Shown here piece after piece: positions 8,723 to 17,240 of a stretch of DNA of 64,000 bases. Positions within the stretch are counted from its first letter, which is position 1. Every line of letters begins with the position of its first letter. This DNA comes from Bacilli bacterium (GTDB lineage Bacteria; Bacillota_I; Bacilli_A; RFN20; CAG-826), in assembly GCA_035326105.1 (NCBI GenBank), contig DAOKYO010000002.1, positions 1-64,000 on the forward strand, in the 5' to 3' direction. The notes under the pieces are model-generated. The model did not search any database. It was not told the DNA's origin and worked only from the letters and a program-made list of their open reading frames with translations. Both the position numbers and the translations under genes were made by a program.

Positions 8723-8762
8723 ACTATTTTAAATTGACAATAGTATAAAATAACAATATATT
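8723..8762 (+). promoter_or_regulatory. Strong sigma-A-like promoter with overlapping inverted repeat
   Basis: TTGACA (8734-8739), 17 bp, TATATT (8757-8762) on the plus strand is close to consensus. The inverted repeat ACTATT (8723-8728)/AATAGT (8739-8744) brackets the -35 box. On the minus strand TATACT (8748-8743) could serve as a -10 for the XRE gene, so one operator could control both directions. Nothing protein-coding lies downstream on the plus strand until after 10 kb. Confidence 0.5.
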
Positions 8763-8768
8763 TTGAAT

Positions 8769-8847
8769 TGTAAAGTATTATAAGCACCATTTTCCTTTTT
8801 TTCGAGTGCTTTAAATAACTTTATAAGCCGCTTAAAGCGGCTTTTTT
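8769..8847 (+). ncRNA. Candidate small RNA ending in an intrinsic terminator
   Basis: Starting about 7 nt after the TATATT box, a transcript of about 79 nt would contain a hairpin AAGCAC (8782-8787)/GTGCTT (8806-8811) with an 18-nt pyrimidine-rich loop. It would end in a clean terminator, AAGCCGC (8825-8831), loop TTAAA, GCGGCTT (8837-8843), with T at 8842-8847. There is no credible ORF inside. The T-run is on the plus strand, so the hairpin is poorly placed to terminate the minus-strand ttcA-like gene. Expression is inferred from the promoter and terminator only. The RNA's 3' end would overlap the stop codon of the convergent gene. Confidence 0.4.
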
Positions 8848-10075
8848 ATTCTTCATTGGGTAGAAAACAGGAGGCAGGTAGTTTATCAATCGTCCGCTCA
8901 AAATGATAATGCTTAATACCGGCATCCATAACAATTTTACCATCGGTTGTATAGCCAAGGGATTCATAAAAATCCTTTAGATAGGCCTGTCCATTAAAAG
9001 CAATGGTTATTTTCCCATTGTTTCGATATAAGTACTCTTCTAGCCATTGAAATAAAATGCGTCCTAGGCCCATCTTACGATACGCCGATAAAATGGCAAA
9101 ACGGCCAATATGATAATAGCCGTTATCGATGTAATAGCGGATAGTTCCTACATTCACTCCTTTATAGACGAGTAAAAAATAGTTAGCCGAGTTTTCTTCA
9201 GGGGTAATTTCTTCATCCAGAGGGCAATTTTGCTCTTCAACGAAAACCTTCATACGAATGTAGAGCACCGCCGTTTTATCTTCGATGGAATTTACTGGTT
9301 TAACAATCAAGCCACTCTTTCGGGTTTGATAATTGAGTTCATCAAACCAAAGATCAAATTTTGAAGCATTAGTAATCATCGTTAAAAAATTAGTATGGCA
9401 CTGACTATATTTATCATATAAACCTTTAAGCACCTGTTTTATTTCCTCGCGTTCAGTATGCTTATCAGCAGGACACGAAGAGGGACGAACGGGAAGATGA
9501 AGTTGATTGGCAGCCTTAATAATGCTCTTTTCAAAAGTCAAAATAAAGGGGCGAATAAAGGTAATATCTTCACGTTCAAGGCGCATTTTGGGAGCGAAAG
9601 TGGCAACTCGCCCCCCATTTATTTCGTTTAAAAACAGGGTTTCAATCGCATCATCAGCATGATGAGCAAAGGCGACCTTATTACATCCGTACTTTTGCGC
9701 CGCTTTATTCATCGCGGCTTTCTTCATGCGGGAGCAGATTGAACATGGCAAATGATTAATTCCCATTCTTTCCTGTTGGATAGCCAATATCGGGTAAACG
9801 GTACTCGCATCTTCGATATGGTATTCAATGTTTTGGGATTGAAAATAATCTTTTAAATAATCGCCTTCAAAACCGGGAAAGCCAAGATTTAAGGTTATTC
9901 CAATGATGGAAAATTGCTTTTTTGAAAAGCGAGTATATAGGTTTAAAGCATAAGCAAGAAGCAAGGAGTCCTTACCTCCGCTTATTCCGACGGCGATTCT
10001 ATCGCCGCTCTCAATTAAATTAAATCTTTCATCCGCCAAGCGGACAGCAGCTAATATTTTGCGAATTTCTTCCAT
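8846..10075 (-). CDS. TtcA-like tRNA thiolase fused to a GNAT acetyltransferase
   Basis: Residues 1 to about 240 form a PP-loop ATPase of the TtcA/TilS group: SGGKDS at 32-37, a CxxC at Cys111/Cys114 and a third cysteine at Cys201. This is the pattern that holds a 4Fe-4S cluster in TtcA, which makes 2-thiocytidine at tRNA position 32. Residues about 256-395 form a GNAT domain of ElaA/YjcF-like type, with VFVEEQNCPLDEE and the acetyl-CoA loop RKMGLG at 333-338, followed by YLKDFYESLGYT. Stand-alone TtcA is near 250-310 residues. The fusion is unbroken in one frame with normal spacing. TtcA activity is likely; the GNAT substrate is unknown. The start ATG 10075 is preceded by AGGAAATGATTA. Confidence 0.75.
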   Translation of the reverse strand: MEEIRKILAAVRLADERFNLIESGDRIAVGISGGKDSLLLAYALNLYTRFSKKQFSIIGITLNLGFPGFEGDYLKDYFQSQNIEYHIEDASTVYPILAIQQERMGINHLPCSICSRMKKAAMNKAAQKYGCNKVAFAHHADDAIETLFLNEINGGRVATFAPKMRLEREDITFIRPFILTFEKSIIKAANQLHLPVRPSSCPADKHTEREEIKQVLKGLYDKYSQCHTNFLTMITNASKFDLWFDELNYQTRKSGLIVKPVNSIEDKTAVLYIRMKVFVEEQNCPLDEEITPEENSANYFLLVYKGVNVGTIRYYIDNGYYHIGRFAILSAYRKMGLGRILFQWLEEYLYRNNGKITIAFNGQAYLKDFYESLGYTTDGKIVMDAGIKHYHFERTIDKLPASCFLPNEE

Positions 10076-10137
10076 TAATCATTTCCTCACGACCGTTTTA
10101 TATTATAATATACCCGGGTTAGAAAAGGCGATTATTT

Positions 10138-10983
10138 ATGAACGGAATTTATTTGGTCGACAAGCGAGTGGACTGGACTTCACGCGACTGCGTGAATCGT
10201 CTAAGTCATATTTTGCATACCAAAAAAATCGGTCATACCGGAACTTTAGATCCTTTTGCCACGGGTCTTTTGATCATTACCGTCGGCCCATCTACTAAAA
10301 TTCTTCCCTTTATGGAAGGATTTAGCAAGACATACGTAGCCAGTTTAAAATTGGGAGCGACAACCGCCACGCTTGATTTAGAAACTCCGGAGACGGTTTT
10401 TAAAGAAATACCTCCATTGACCAAAGAGGATATTGAACAAGTATTTAAGGATTATATTGGAAAGATAAAGCAAATTCCGCCGACCACGAGTGCAATAAAG
10501 ATCGATGGGGTTCCCGCCTATAAACGATATCGAGCGGGAGAAACCATTACAATGAAAACTCGCGAAGTGGAAGTATATGACTTAAAGTTGATTTCCTATG
10601 TTCCCCCAGTAATAAATTTTATGGTTACTTGCTCAAGCGGAACTTATGTTCGTACTCTTGGAGCTGATATCGCCCAAAGTTTAAATACGCTTGGTTACCT
10701 TACTGCTCTTCGCCGAACAAAGATTGGTTCTTTCTTGGTAAGCGCGGCGAAAGATGTTGAAAACATTACTTTAACGGATGCTCATTCCAGTATGGAAGCG
10801 CTGATTGATATGCCCCGGCTGAATGTAAATAGTGAGCAAAAGGAGTTAGTTATACATGGCCGCTATTTACAAATTGAGCAACAAGCGCCGTTGCTTTTAA
10901 TGGTTGATGATAATTTACCATTAGCCATCTATTACTGGAATGACGAGGAAAAAATATATAAATGTCGCCGAGGTTTATTATGA
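10138..10983 (+). CDS. truB: tRNA pseudouridine(55) synthase
   Basis: Converts uridine 55 in the T-loop of tRNAs to pseudouridine. The 281 residues fit the short Gram-positive TruB. The start GIYLVDKRVDWTSRDCVNRL and the catalytic segment HTGTLDPFATGLL, which carries the active-site aspartate, are clear. KTYVASLKLGATTATLD, PPTTSAIKIDGVPAYKRYR and CSSGTYVRTLGADIA are further family blocks. A TATAAT box lies at 10104-10109. The gene overlaps ribF by the classic ATGA, an arrangement common in Bacillota, so both are translated together. Confidence 0.95.
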   Translation: MNGIYLVDKRVDWTSRDCVNRLSHILHTKKIGHTGTLDPFATGLLIITVGPSTKILPFMEGFSKTYVASLKLGATTATLDLETPETVFKEIPPLTKEDIEQVFKDYIGKIKQIPPTTSAIKIDGVPAYKRYRAGETITMKTREVEVYDLKLISYVPPVINFMVTCSSGTYVRTLGADIAQSLNTLGYLTALRRTKIGSFLVSAAKDVENITLTDAHSSMEALIDMPRLNVNSEQKELVIHGRYLQIEQQAPLLLMVDDNLPLAIYYWNDEEKIYKCRRGLL

Positions 10984-11909
10984 TAAAAAGAATAAATGTT
11001 GATTTGCAAAATGTTGAACGTATAAGTGGTGGTTTAGCCCTTTGTCTTGGCTATTTTGATGGGCTTCATGTCGGTCATTTAGCGTTAATTACGGAAGCGA
11101 AAAAAACGGGTCAGCCAGTAGGGATTATTACTTTTGCTAACTCAAATGATCTTCTTGCCACAAGAAGAAATCGACAATTAACTTCCATTGATGATCGGTT
11201 GCATTTACTTGATGAGATGGGGGTCGACTATCTATTTGTTATTGATTTTACGTTAGAAATACGTGATATGGAAGCGGATGATTTTGTTAAAAATGTCATA
11301 ATCGCTTTAGGCGCTACCTATGTCATATGTGGGGAAGATTTTCATTTTGGTCGGGGAGCGCAGGGTGGCATTTCTAATTTAAGGGATGATTTTAAATCCG
11401 CTTTTAAAACTCTGGTTGTGAAACCGATTCTAGATGCGGAAGGCAATAAAATTTCCTCCAGCCTAATCAAGAAGTATCTCGACACGGGCGAAATTGAAAA
11501 AGCTAATCAACTGCTTGGCCGTGAGTATATCATCTATGGCAAAGTAAAGCATGGCTTTGGCAATGGAAAAGGCTTCGGCTTCCCAACAGCCAACCTTGAT
11601 TTGTTGGCTAATTATGTTGTTCCCAAAAACGGAGTATATGCGGTTCGGGTTCTATATCAAGGGCAACTTTACTGGGGCGCAGCTAATATCGGTACCCACC
11701 CCACCATAATGGAAACAACCGATTCCCAAATTGAAGTGTTTATTCTTGACTTTCATTCGGTGGTTTATACGCAAAATATCGGTCTATATTTTGTCAGACG
11801 ACTCCGGGATGAAGTGAAGTTTGCATCTATTTCCGAATTGAAACGGGCGATGGCGGAAGACGTGGAAAAAGTTCGGGCGCTTTCCATTAGCGTTTCTTTA
11901 GAAAAATAA
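10980..11909 (+). CDS. ribF: Bifunctional riboflavin kinase/FAD synthetase
   Basis: Makes FMN from riboflavin and then FAD. The N-terminal adenylyltransferase domain shows CLGYFDGLHVGHLALI and CGEDFHFGRGAQG. The C-terminal kinase domain shows the GFGNGKGFGFPTANL motif and AANIGTHPTI. ATG 10980 overlaps the truB stop and has GAGG 8 nt upstream; an earlier in-frame ATG at 10962 lies inside truB and has no ribosome binding site. FAD and FMN supply fits the nearby flavoenzymes (flavodiiron protein, the 17-20 kb redox operon). Confidence 0.93.
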   Translation: MIKRINVDLQNVERISGGLALCLGYFDGLHVGHLALITEAKKTGQPVGIITFANSNDLLATRRNRQLTSIDDRLHLLDEMGVDYLFVIDFTLEIRDMEADDFVKNVIIALGATYVICGEDFHFGRGAQGGISNLRDDFKSAFKTLVVKPILDAEGNKISSSLIKKYLDTGEIEKANQLLGREYIIYGKVKHGFGNGKGFGFPTANLDLLANYVVPKNGVYAVRVLYQGQLYWGAANIGTHPTIMETTDSQIEVFILDFHSVVYTQNIGLYFVRRLRDEVKFASISELKRAMAEDVEKVRALSISVSLEK

Positions 11910-11951
11910 AGATTACAATGGTAAAATGGCAATTGTCAAAAGGAGAATATT

Positions 11952-13148
11952 ATGGCAAGTGAAAAAATTAGCAGTAATTTATTTTGGGTAGGTTCACATG
12001 ATCCGCACCTACGGCGGTTTGACATCGTCATGGAAACAAAATATGGTTCTACCTACAACTCCTATATTTTTGAGTCAAATGGCGAATATGCGCTCATTGA
12101 TGGCAGTAAGCTTGGTTTTGAAGAAGAGTGGTTAGGCAACATTAAAGAGGTCGTGGCGATTGAAAAGATTTCCACTATGGTGGTTCAGCATACGGAGCCA
12201 GATCATAGTTCGGCGATTGCTGAACTTTTAAAAATAAATCCCAACATTCAAATTTATGGTTCGCCTCTAGCAATGGCCAATTTACGGGAAATAGTCAATC
12301 ATCCCTTTAATGCTCACGTTATTAAAGATGGGGAGAAAATTACTATTGGAGATGATACCTTGGAATTTATCGTCGCCCCGAATCTTCACTGGCCAGATAC
12401 GATTTTCACCTATATCGAAAAGCAAAAGTATCTTTTTACCTGCGATTTCTTTGGTGCCCACATCTGCGTTGAGCCGATGGCATTATCCGCTATCGCCCAA
12501 AAGAAGGAATATGCAGAATCATTTAAAGTATATTTCGATGCAATTATGTCGCCCTTTAAGCCCTTTGTTCGGGTTGGACTAGCCAAAATTAAAAATCTAA
12601 AAATCGATTATATCCTTAATTCACATGGTCCATATTTGGATAGTCCAGAAGCAATTAGAAACGCCCAAAATTTATACCAAAAATGGGCGGAGCAACCAGT
12701 GCGTCTACGGAAGAAAGTAACGATGGTTTATTGCTCGAATTATGGATACACTAAACTTATTGCCGAGGCGATGGCTGAAACAATAAAAGAGTATGATGTC
12801 GAATTCAAAATGTATGACATCGTTGATTCAGCGACCGCCGATATGGTCGCTGATATTGAAGATGCGGATGGTGTTTTATTTGGCTCACCGACGATCGTGG
12901 CTGACGTTATTCGCCCTGTTTATGATTTGATGAACGAACTTAATCCCTTTGTTATGATGAATAAAATTGCCGGGGCCTTTGGTTCATACGGCTGGAGTGG
13001 AGAGGCGGTTGGCAATCTGCTTACTCGCGCCAAGCAGCTTAAAATGAAGACCATTGATGACGGCTTTAAAGTGCGCCTAAATCCAACGGCGGATGATCTT
13101 GTAAAGGCAAAGGCTTATGCCTCCAACTTTGTTAACGGCCTTTACTAG
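11952..13148 (+). CDS. fprA: Flavodiiron protein (FprA-type oxygen/NO reductase)
   Basis: Cytoplasmic reductase that turns oxygen to water (or nitric oxide to nitrous oxide) in anaerobes. The N-terminal metallo-beta-lactamase-like domain holds the diiron ligands: HTEPDHSSAI, LHWPDTIFTY, FTCDFFGAH and LNSHGP. The C-terminal flavodoxin domain begins about residue 258, VTMVYCSNYGYTKLIAEAMA, with the phosphate-binding loop and GSPTIVADVIRPV. At 398 residues it is the standard class A length, with no rubredoxin fused. The start has AAAGGAG 8 nt upstream. Its presence suggests an anaerobe exposed to some oxygen. Confidence 0.93.
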   Translation: MASEKISSNLFWVGSHDPHLRRFDIVMETKYGSTYNSYIFESNGEYALIDGSKLGFEEEWLGNIKEVVAIEKISTMVVQHTEPDHSSAIAELLKINPNIQIYGSPLAMANLREIVNHPFNAHVIKDGEKITIGDDTLEFIVAPNLHWPDTIFTYIEKQKYLFTCDFFGAHICVEPMALSAIAQKKEYAESFKVYFDAIMSPFKPFVRVGLAKIKNLKIDYILNSHGPYLDSPEAIRNAQNLYQKWAEQPVRLRKKVTMVYCSNYGYTKLIAEAMAETIKEYDVEFKMYDIVDSATADMVADIEDADGVLFGSPTIVADVIRPVYDLMNELNPFVMMNKIAGAFGSYGWSGEAVGNLLTRAKQLKMKTIDDGFKVRLNPTADDLVKAKAYASNFVNGLY

Positions 13149-13157
13149 ATTTATTAC

Positions 13158-13186
13158 TTGATTATTTGTGATTCAATCTATATATT
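13158..13186 (+). promoter_or_regulatory. Sigma-A promoter for rpsO
   Basis: TTGATT (13158-13163), 17 bp, TATATT (13181-13186). A start about 13193 leaves a leader of about 78 nt before ATG 13271. Confidence 0.6.
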
Positions 13187-13196
13187 ATAAGTGCAA

Positions 13197-13241
13197 CTTA
13201 TCCGTTGACTTGCGTGTCTCCGACGCCAGCCGCTGGGTAAG
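13197..13241 (+). promoter_or_regulatory. Possible S15 autoregulatory leader
   Basis: The leader can fold as a small three-way junction: CTTAT (13197-13201) with GTAAG (13237-13241), a hairpin GCGT/ACGC (13212-13215 and 13223-13226) and a hairpin CCAG-CCG-CTGG (13226-13236). S15 is known to recognise a three-way junction in 16S rRNA and in leaders of its own mRNA in several bacteria. The fold here was drawn by eye and shares one base between two helices, so it is a suggestion. Confidence 0.4.
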
Positions 13242-13270
13242 CAAAGTAGTTAAACAAGGAGGAAAAGCTT

Positions 13271-13537
13271 ATGTTAAGCAAAGAAGCAACTGCTGAAATC
13301 GTCAAGAAGTTTGGTAAAGATGGTAAGGATACGGGTTCAGCCCAAGTCCAAATTGCCCTTCTTACCGCGGAAATTCAAGCGCTCACCGAGCACATGAAGA
13401 CCAACATCCATGATTTTAACAGCAAGCGCGGTCTTCTAACAAAAGTTGGAAAACGTCGGTCATTATTGAATTATCTTGCCCGCACCAACCGCGATGCCTA
13501 TCTTAAGTTGATTGAACAACTCAATCTTCGTAAGTAA
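13271..13537 (+). CDS. rpsO: 30S ribosomal protein S15
   Basis: Primary 16S rRNA-binding protein of the platform of the small subunit. The 88 residues match the family length exactly, with KFGKDGKDTGSAQVQIALLT and HDFNSKRGLLTKVGKRRSLL as the RNA-contacting blocks. AAGGAGGAAAAGCTT supplies a near-perfect ribosome binding site. It has its own promoter and terminator. pnp usually follows directly in Bacillota, but here pepT lies between. Confidence 0.97.
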   Translation: MLSKEATAEIVKKFGKDGKDTGSAQVQIALLTAEIQALTEHMKTNIHDFNSKRGLLTKVGKRRSLLNYLARTNRDAYLKLIEQLNLRK

Positions 13538-13547
13538 TGGAAATAGA

Positions 13548-13576
13548 TACCGCTCGCTTTGAGCGGTATTTTATTT
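13548..13576 (+). terminator. Terminator of rpsO
   Basis: Stem TACCGCTC/GAGCGGTA with loop GCTTT, followed by TTTTATTT, 11 bp after the rpsO stop. Confidence 0.85.
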
Positions 13577-13604
13577 ATCAATCAATTTTTAAAAGGAGCT
13601 AATT

Positions 13605-14822
13605 ATGACAATAAAAGAACGTTTTATTCACTACACAACTTTTGACACGCAAAGTAATGATCATTCAACTAGCAGCCCTTCTACCGATAAGCAATGGGCG
13701 CTTTTAAAAGCGCTTAAAGAAGAGCTTATCGTTTTAGGAGTAAAAGATGTCGAACTTTCTTCGCATGGAGTTCTCTATGCCCATATCCCTTCCAATAGCA
13801 CGAAAGAGATTGTCCCCACTATCGGTTTTATTGCGCATGTTGATACCGCCCTGGAAATGAGCGGAAAAGACGTTAAAGCCCGGGTAATCAATAATTATGA
13901 TGGCAAGGCCATAACCCTTAATCAGGCGCAGAACATCATTATGGATCCCGAGCATTTTCCGGCTTTAAAACGCGTGGTGGGTGATGATTTAGTTGTAACC
14001 GACGGAACGACCCTTCTTGGCGCGGATGACAAGGCTGGAGTCGCCATTATAATGACGTTGGTGGAAAGCTTGGCGCACCAAGATGCGCCAATTCATGGCC
14101 CGATTGCTATTGCTTTTACCCCCGATGAAGAGATTGGACGTGGAGTGGAAAATTTCGATTTGGCGCGGATGGGGGCTGATTATGCCTACACGATTGATGG
14201 TAGCGATATCGAGTTTGCAAATTACGAGAACTTTAATGCCGCGAGCGCGGTGGTTACTATTGCTGGAAAATCCATTCACCCCGGAGATGCTAAAGACAAG
14301 ATGGTCAATTCAATCTTGGTGGCTATGGAATTTAACGCTCTTTTACCGACGGAAGATGTTCCAGCCAAAACTGAGGGTTACCAAGGTTTTAATCATGTCA
14401 CCGCAATTGAAGGCGGAGTTAACAAGACCGTGGTCGAATATATTATTCGTAATCATGATATGGAGAAACTTGAGAAGCAGATGCGGGATTTCCAAAATGC
14501 GGCTGCTAAGTTAAATGAAAAATATGGCCAAGGTACAGTAGATTTGATGGTTAAGAAAGGTTACCGGAATATGGGACCATTGCTTAAAAAGGATCCAGCT
14601 GCTCTTCATCATCTTGAAGCGGCTTATCACGCATTAGGATTACCCCTATCTTATGTTCCAATACGGGGAGGAACTGATGGTGCGGAGTTATCGTATCGTG
14701 GAATGCTGACACCTAATCTAGGCACCGGAGGATTCAATATGCACGGCCGATATGAATTTGCCTCACTCAATCAGATGCAGAAAATGGTTGATGTTCTTAC
14801 GCAGATGGTAAAAATTGGCTGA
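13605..14822 (+). CDS. pepT: Peptidase T (tripeptidase)
   Basis: Zinc-dependent cytoplasmic aminopeptidase that removes the N-terminal residue from tripeptides, feeding amino-acid recycling. It belongs to the M20 family: metal-ligand blocks GFIAHVDTA, LLGADDKAGV (bridging aspartate), FTPDEEIGRG (catalytic glutamates) and YTIDGSDIE, then the dimerisation domain and a terminal GGTDGAELSYRGMLTPNLGTGG holding the last histidine region. 405 residues is the usual length. The start has AAAAGGAG. It is flanked by its own terminators, so it is a separate unit placed between rpsO and pnp. Confidence 0.93.
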   Translation: MTIKERFIHYTTFDTQSNDHSTSSPSTDKQWALLKALKEELIVLGVKDVELSSHGVLYAHIPSNSTKEIVPTIGFIAHVDTALEMSGKDVKARVINNYDGKAITLNQAQNIIMDPEHFPALKRVVGDDLVVTDGTTLLGADDKAGVAIIMTLVESLAHQDAPIHGPIAIAFTPDEEIGRGVENFDLARMGADYAYTIDGSDIEFANYENFNAASAVVTIAGKSIHPGDAKDKMVNSILVAMEFNALLPTEDVPAKTEGYQGFNHVTAIEGGVNKTVVEYIIRNHDMEKLEKQMRDFQNAAAKLNEKYGQGTVDLMVKKGYRNMGPLLKKDPAALHHLEAAYHALGLPLSYVPIRGGTDGAELSYRGMLTPNLGTGGFNMHGRYEFASLNQMQKMVDVLTQMVKIG

Positions 14823-14845
14823 AATTTCGGCATAAATCAAATTTA

Positions 14846-14872
14846 GGGGAAGAAAAACTTCCCCTTTTCTTT
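14846..14872 (+). terminator. Terminator of pepT
   Basis: Stem GGGGAAG (14846-14852), loop AAAAA, CTTCCCC (14858-14864), then TTTTCTTT. Confidence 0.85.
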
Positions 14873-14948
14873 GCTCATTTTTCTTCATTACCATTTTCTA
14901 GTTGTGATATACTATTAAAGTAAAAAATGAAAGAGAGAGAATTTTTAA

Positions 14949-17150
14949 ATGCCAAAAAAAGTTTTTGAATTGGAATTCGAAGGCAAACTGTTTAAGGCGG
15001 AAATTGGCGAATTAGCAAAGCAGGCAGATGGCGCGGCTTTGATTCGTTATAATGATTCCACCGTTTTAAGTACGGTTTGTTGCTCCGATAAGCCAAAAGA
15101 GGGAGATTTTTTCCCGCTGACTGTCGAGTATATGGAAAAACAATACGCGGCGGGTCGTATTCCGGGATCTTTTCTAAGAAGAGAAGGTCGGGGAAGCGAA
15201 CATGCTACATTAACCGCGAGAATGATTGATCGACCCATTCGTCCGATGTTCTCCGATGGATTCCGTAATGAAGTCCAAATTATCAACACCGTTTTAAGCG
15301 CGGATCCCGATGCGCCATCGGAAATGGCCGCGATGCTAGGCTCATCCCTGGCGCTGGGAATTTCAAATATTCCTTTTGACGGTCCGATTGCCGGTGTCAA
15401 TGTTGGCCGCGTCGATGGAAAATTTGTAATTAATCCCAACACCGAAGAGCGTTTGGTAAGCGATTTAGATTTGACGGTTGCCGGTACTGAAGAAGCCATC
15501 AACATGGTTGAAGCCGGATCGATGGAATTAGATGAAGATACGATGCTTGACGCCTTGATGTTTGGTCATGAGGCCATTAAGAAACTTTGCCAATGGCAAA
15601 AAGAAATTATCGCTGAGGTCGGTAAGGAAAAAAGAGAAATTAAACTCTTCCTTCCTGAGGAATCCTTGGTAGAGGAAATGCATACTCGCGCCTATAGTGA
15701 TTTAAAAGCAGCGGTTAGCATTTTTGATAAACTTGAACGGCAGAAGGCAATCGATAAGTTAGGCGAAGAAATCGTTGCAGAATACACCGCCCGGGAAGAT
15801 ATTCCTTCCGAAAATAAGGGCAAAGTAGTCTCTGATGTCAAAGCCATTTACGAAACGATGATTGCTAACGAAGTGCGCCGGCTTATCACCGAAGAAAAAA
15901 TCCGCCCTGATGGTCGGAAAGTTGATGAGGTTCGACCACTAAATGCCCAAGTGGATATTCTTCCGCGCGTGCATGGTTCAGCTCTGTTTACACGTGGCCA
16001 AACACAAGTTTTGTCGATTGTAACTCTTGGAGCTAAATCCGATGAACAACTAATTGATGATTTAACGGACGAGACTTCCCGCCGTTTTATGCATCAATAT
16101 AATTTTCCGCCATTTAGTGTTGGCGATATTAAAAAGGTAGGTAGTCCTGGACGTAGAGAAATCGGCCACGGACATTTAGGCGAAAGAGCTTTGAGTTATG
16201 TCATTCCAAGCGAAGAATCATTCCCTTATACCATTAGAGTAGTGAGCGAAGTATTGGAAAGTAACGGCTCCTCGTCCCAAGCGAGTATCTGTGCCGCTTC
16301 AATGGCGCTTATGGCGGCCGGCGTTCCGATAAAGGATATGGTTACCGGAATTGCTATGGGACTTATTACCAGCGGTCCGTTGGACGGGAAGCATCCCTAT
16401 ACCATCCTTACCGATATTCAAGGTTTGGAAGATCACTTTGGCGATATGGACTTTAAAGTGGCGGGAACACCGAAGGGTATCACCGCCCTTCAGATGGATA
16501 TCAAAATTAAAGGTGTCACTAAGGAAATCTTACGTGAAGCTCTAGCACAAGCTCATAAAGCCCGGGCCGAAATTCGGGCTGTGCAAATGGGAGCAATCAG
16601 CGAACCCCGCGAAGATGTGGCCGAGTATGCCCCTAAGATGGAGACCTTTACCATCGACCCAGATAAAATCAGAGAAGTTATCGGGACGGGTGGAAAAGTC
16701 ATCAATGACATTATCGCTCAATGCGATAACTGTAAGATTGATATCGAGGATGATGGTCGGGTGACGATTTATCATATGAATCGGGAAACAATCAAGAAAG
16801 CACGGGCAATGATTGATAATATTGTTCGGGTAGCCAAGGTTGGCGAAGTATATGAAGGAGTCGTCAATCGGGTTGAAGATTACGGGTGCTTTGTGAATCT
16901 CTTTGGAGAAGTGGATGGCTTATGCCATGTTTCACGTCTGGCCTGGACACGAACCGAAAACCCACGCGACGTAGTTAAGATCGGTCAAAAACTGAAAGTT
17001 ATCGTTACCGAAATTGACGAAAAAGGCAAAGTCAAGGTTAGTCACCGTGAATTTACCGAGAAACCGGCCGATTACGTTGAACCGGTTGCTAAGGAAGAAA
17101 ATTCCGGACCGCGCAAAGGATTTAAGAAATTTGGACATCGGCGCGACTAA
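14949..17150 (+). CDS. pnp: Polynucleotide phosphorylase
   Basis: 3'-5' phosphorolytic exoribonuclease of mRNA turnover. Two RNase PH-like domains are joined by an alpha-helical domain; the second carries FTRGQTQVLSIVTLG and the catalytic region SSSQASICAASMALMAAG. A KH domain follows (IDPDKIREVIGTGGKVINDI) and then an S1 domain (VGEVYEGVVNRVEDYGCFVNL). 733 residues is near the standard 700-720, with a short charged tail. TATACT about 14908-14913 is a likely -10 box, and AGAGAGAGAA serves as ribosome binding site. Confidence 0.97.
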   Translation: MPKKVFELEFEGKLFKAEIGELAKQADGAALIRYNDSTVLSTVCCSDKPKEGDFFPLTVEYMEKQYAAGRIPGSFLRREGRGSEHATLTARMIDRPIRPMFSDGFRNEVQIINTVLSADPDAPSEMAAMLGSSLALGISNIPFDGPIAGVNVGRVDGKFVINPNTEERLVSDLDLTVAGTEEAINMVEAGSMELDEDTMLDALMFGHEAIKKLCQWQKEIIAEVGKEKREIKLFLPEESLVEEMHTRAYSDLKAAVSIFDKLERQKAIDKLGEEIVAEYTAREDIPSENKGKVVSDVKAIYETMIANEVRRLITEEKIRPDGRKVDEVRPLNAQVDILPRVHGSALFTRGQTQVLSIVTLGAKSDEQLIDDLTDETSRRFMHQYNFPPFSVGDIKKVGSPGRREIGHGHLGERALSYVIPSEESFPYTIRVVSEVLESNGSSSQASICAASMALMAAGVPIKDMVTGIAMGLITSGPLDGKHPYTILTDIQGLEDHFGDMDFKVAGTPKGITALQMDIKIKGVTKEILREALAQAHKARAEIRAVQMGAISEPREDVAEYAPKMETFTIDPDKIREVIGTGGKVINDIIAQCDNCKIDIEDDGRVTIYHMNRETIKKARAMIDNIVRVAKVGEVYEGVVNRVEDYGCFVNLFGEVDGLCHVSRLAWTRTENPRDVVKIGQKLKVIVTEIDEKGKVKVSHREFTEKPADYVEPVAKEENSGPRKGFKKFGHRRD

Positions 17151-17162
17151 GTAAGGTATTTA

Positions 17163-17194
17163 AAAGGTAGGAGGTAAAATTCCTACCTTTTTTT
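17163..17194 (+). terminator. Terminator of pnp
   Basis: Stem AAAGGTAGGA/TCCTACCTTT with loop GGTAAAAT, running into a seven-T tract. Confidence 0.9.
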
Positions 17195-17240
17195 AGCAAA
17201 TTCAGCAATATCGCGATACAATATTAACGAGGTAGTAAAT

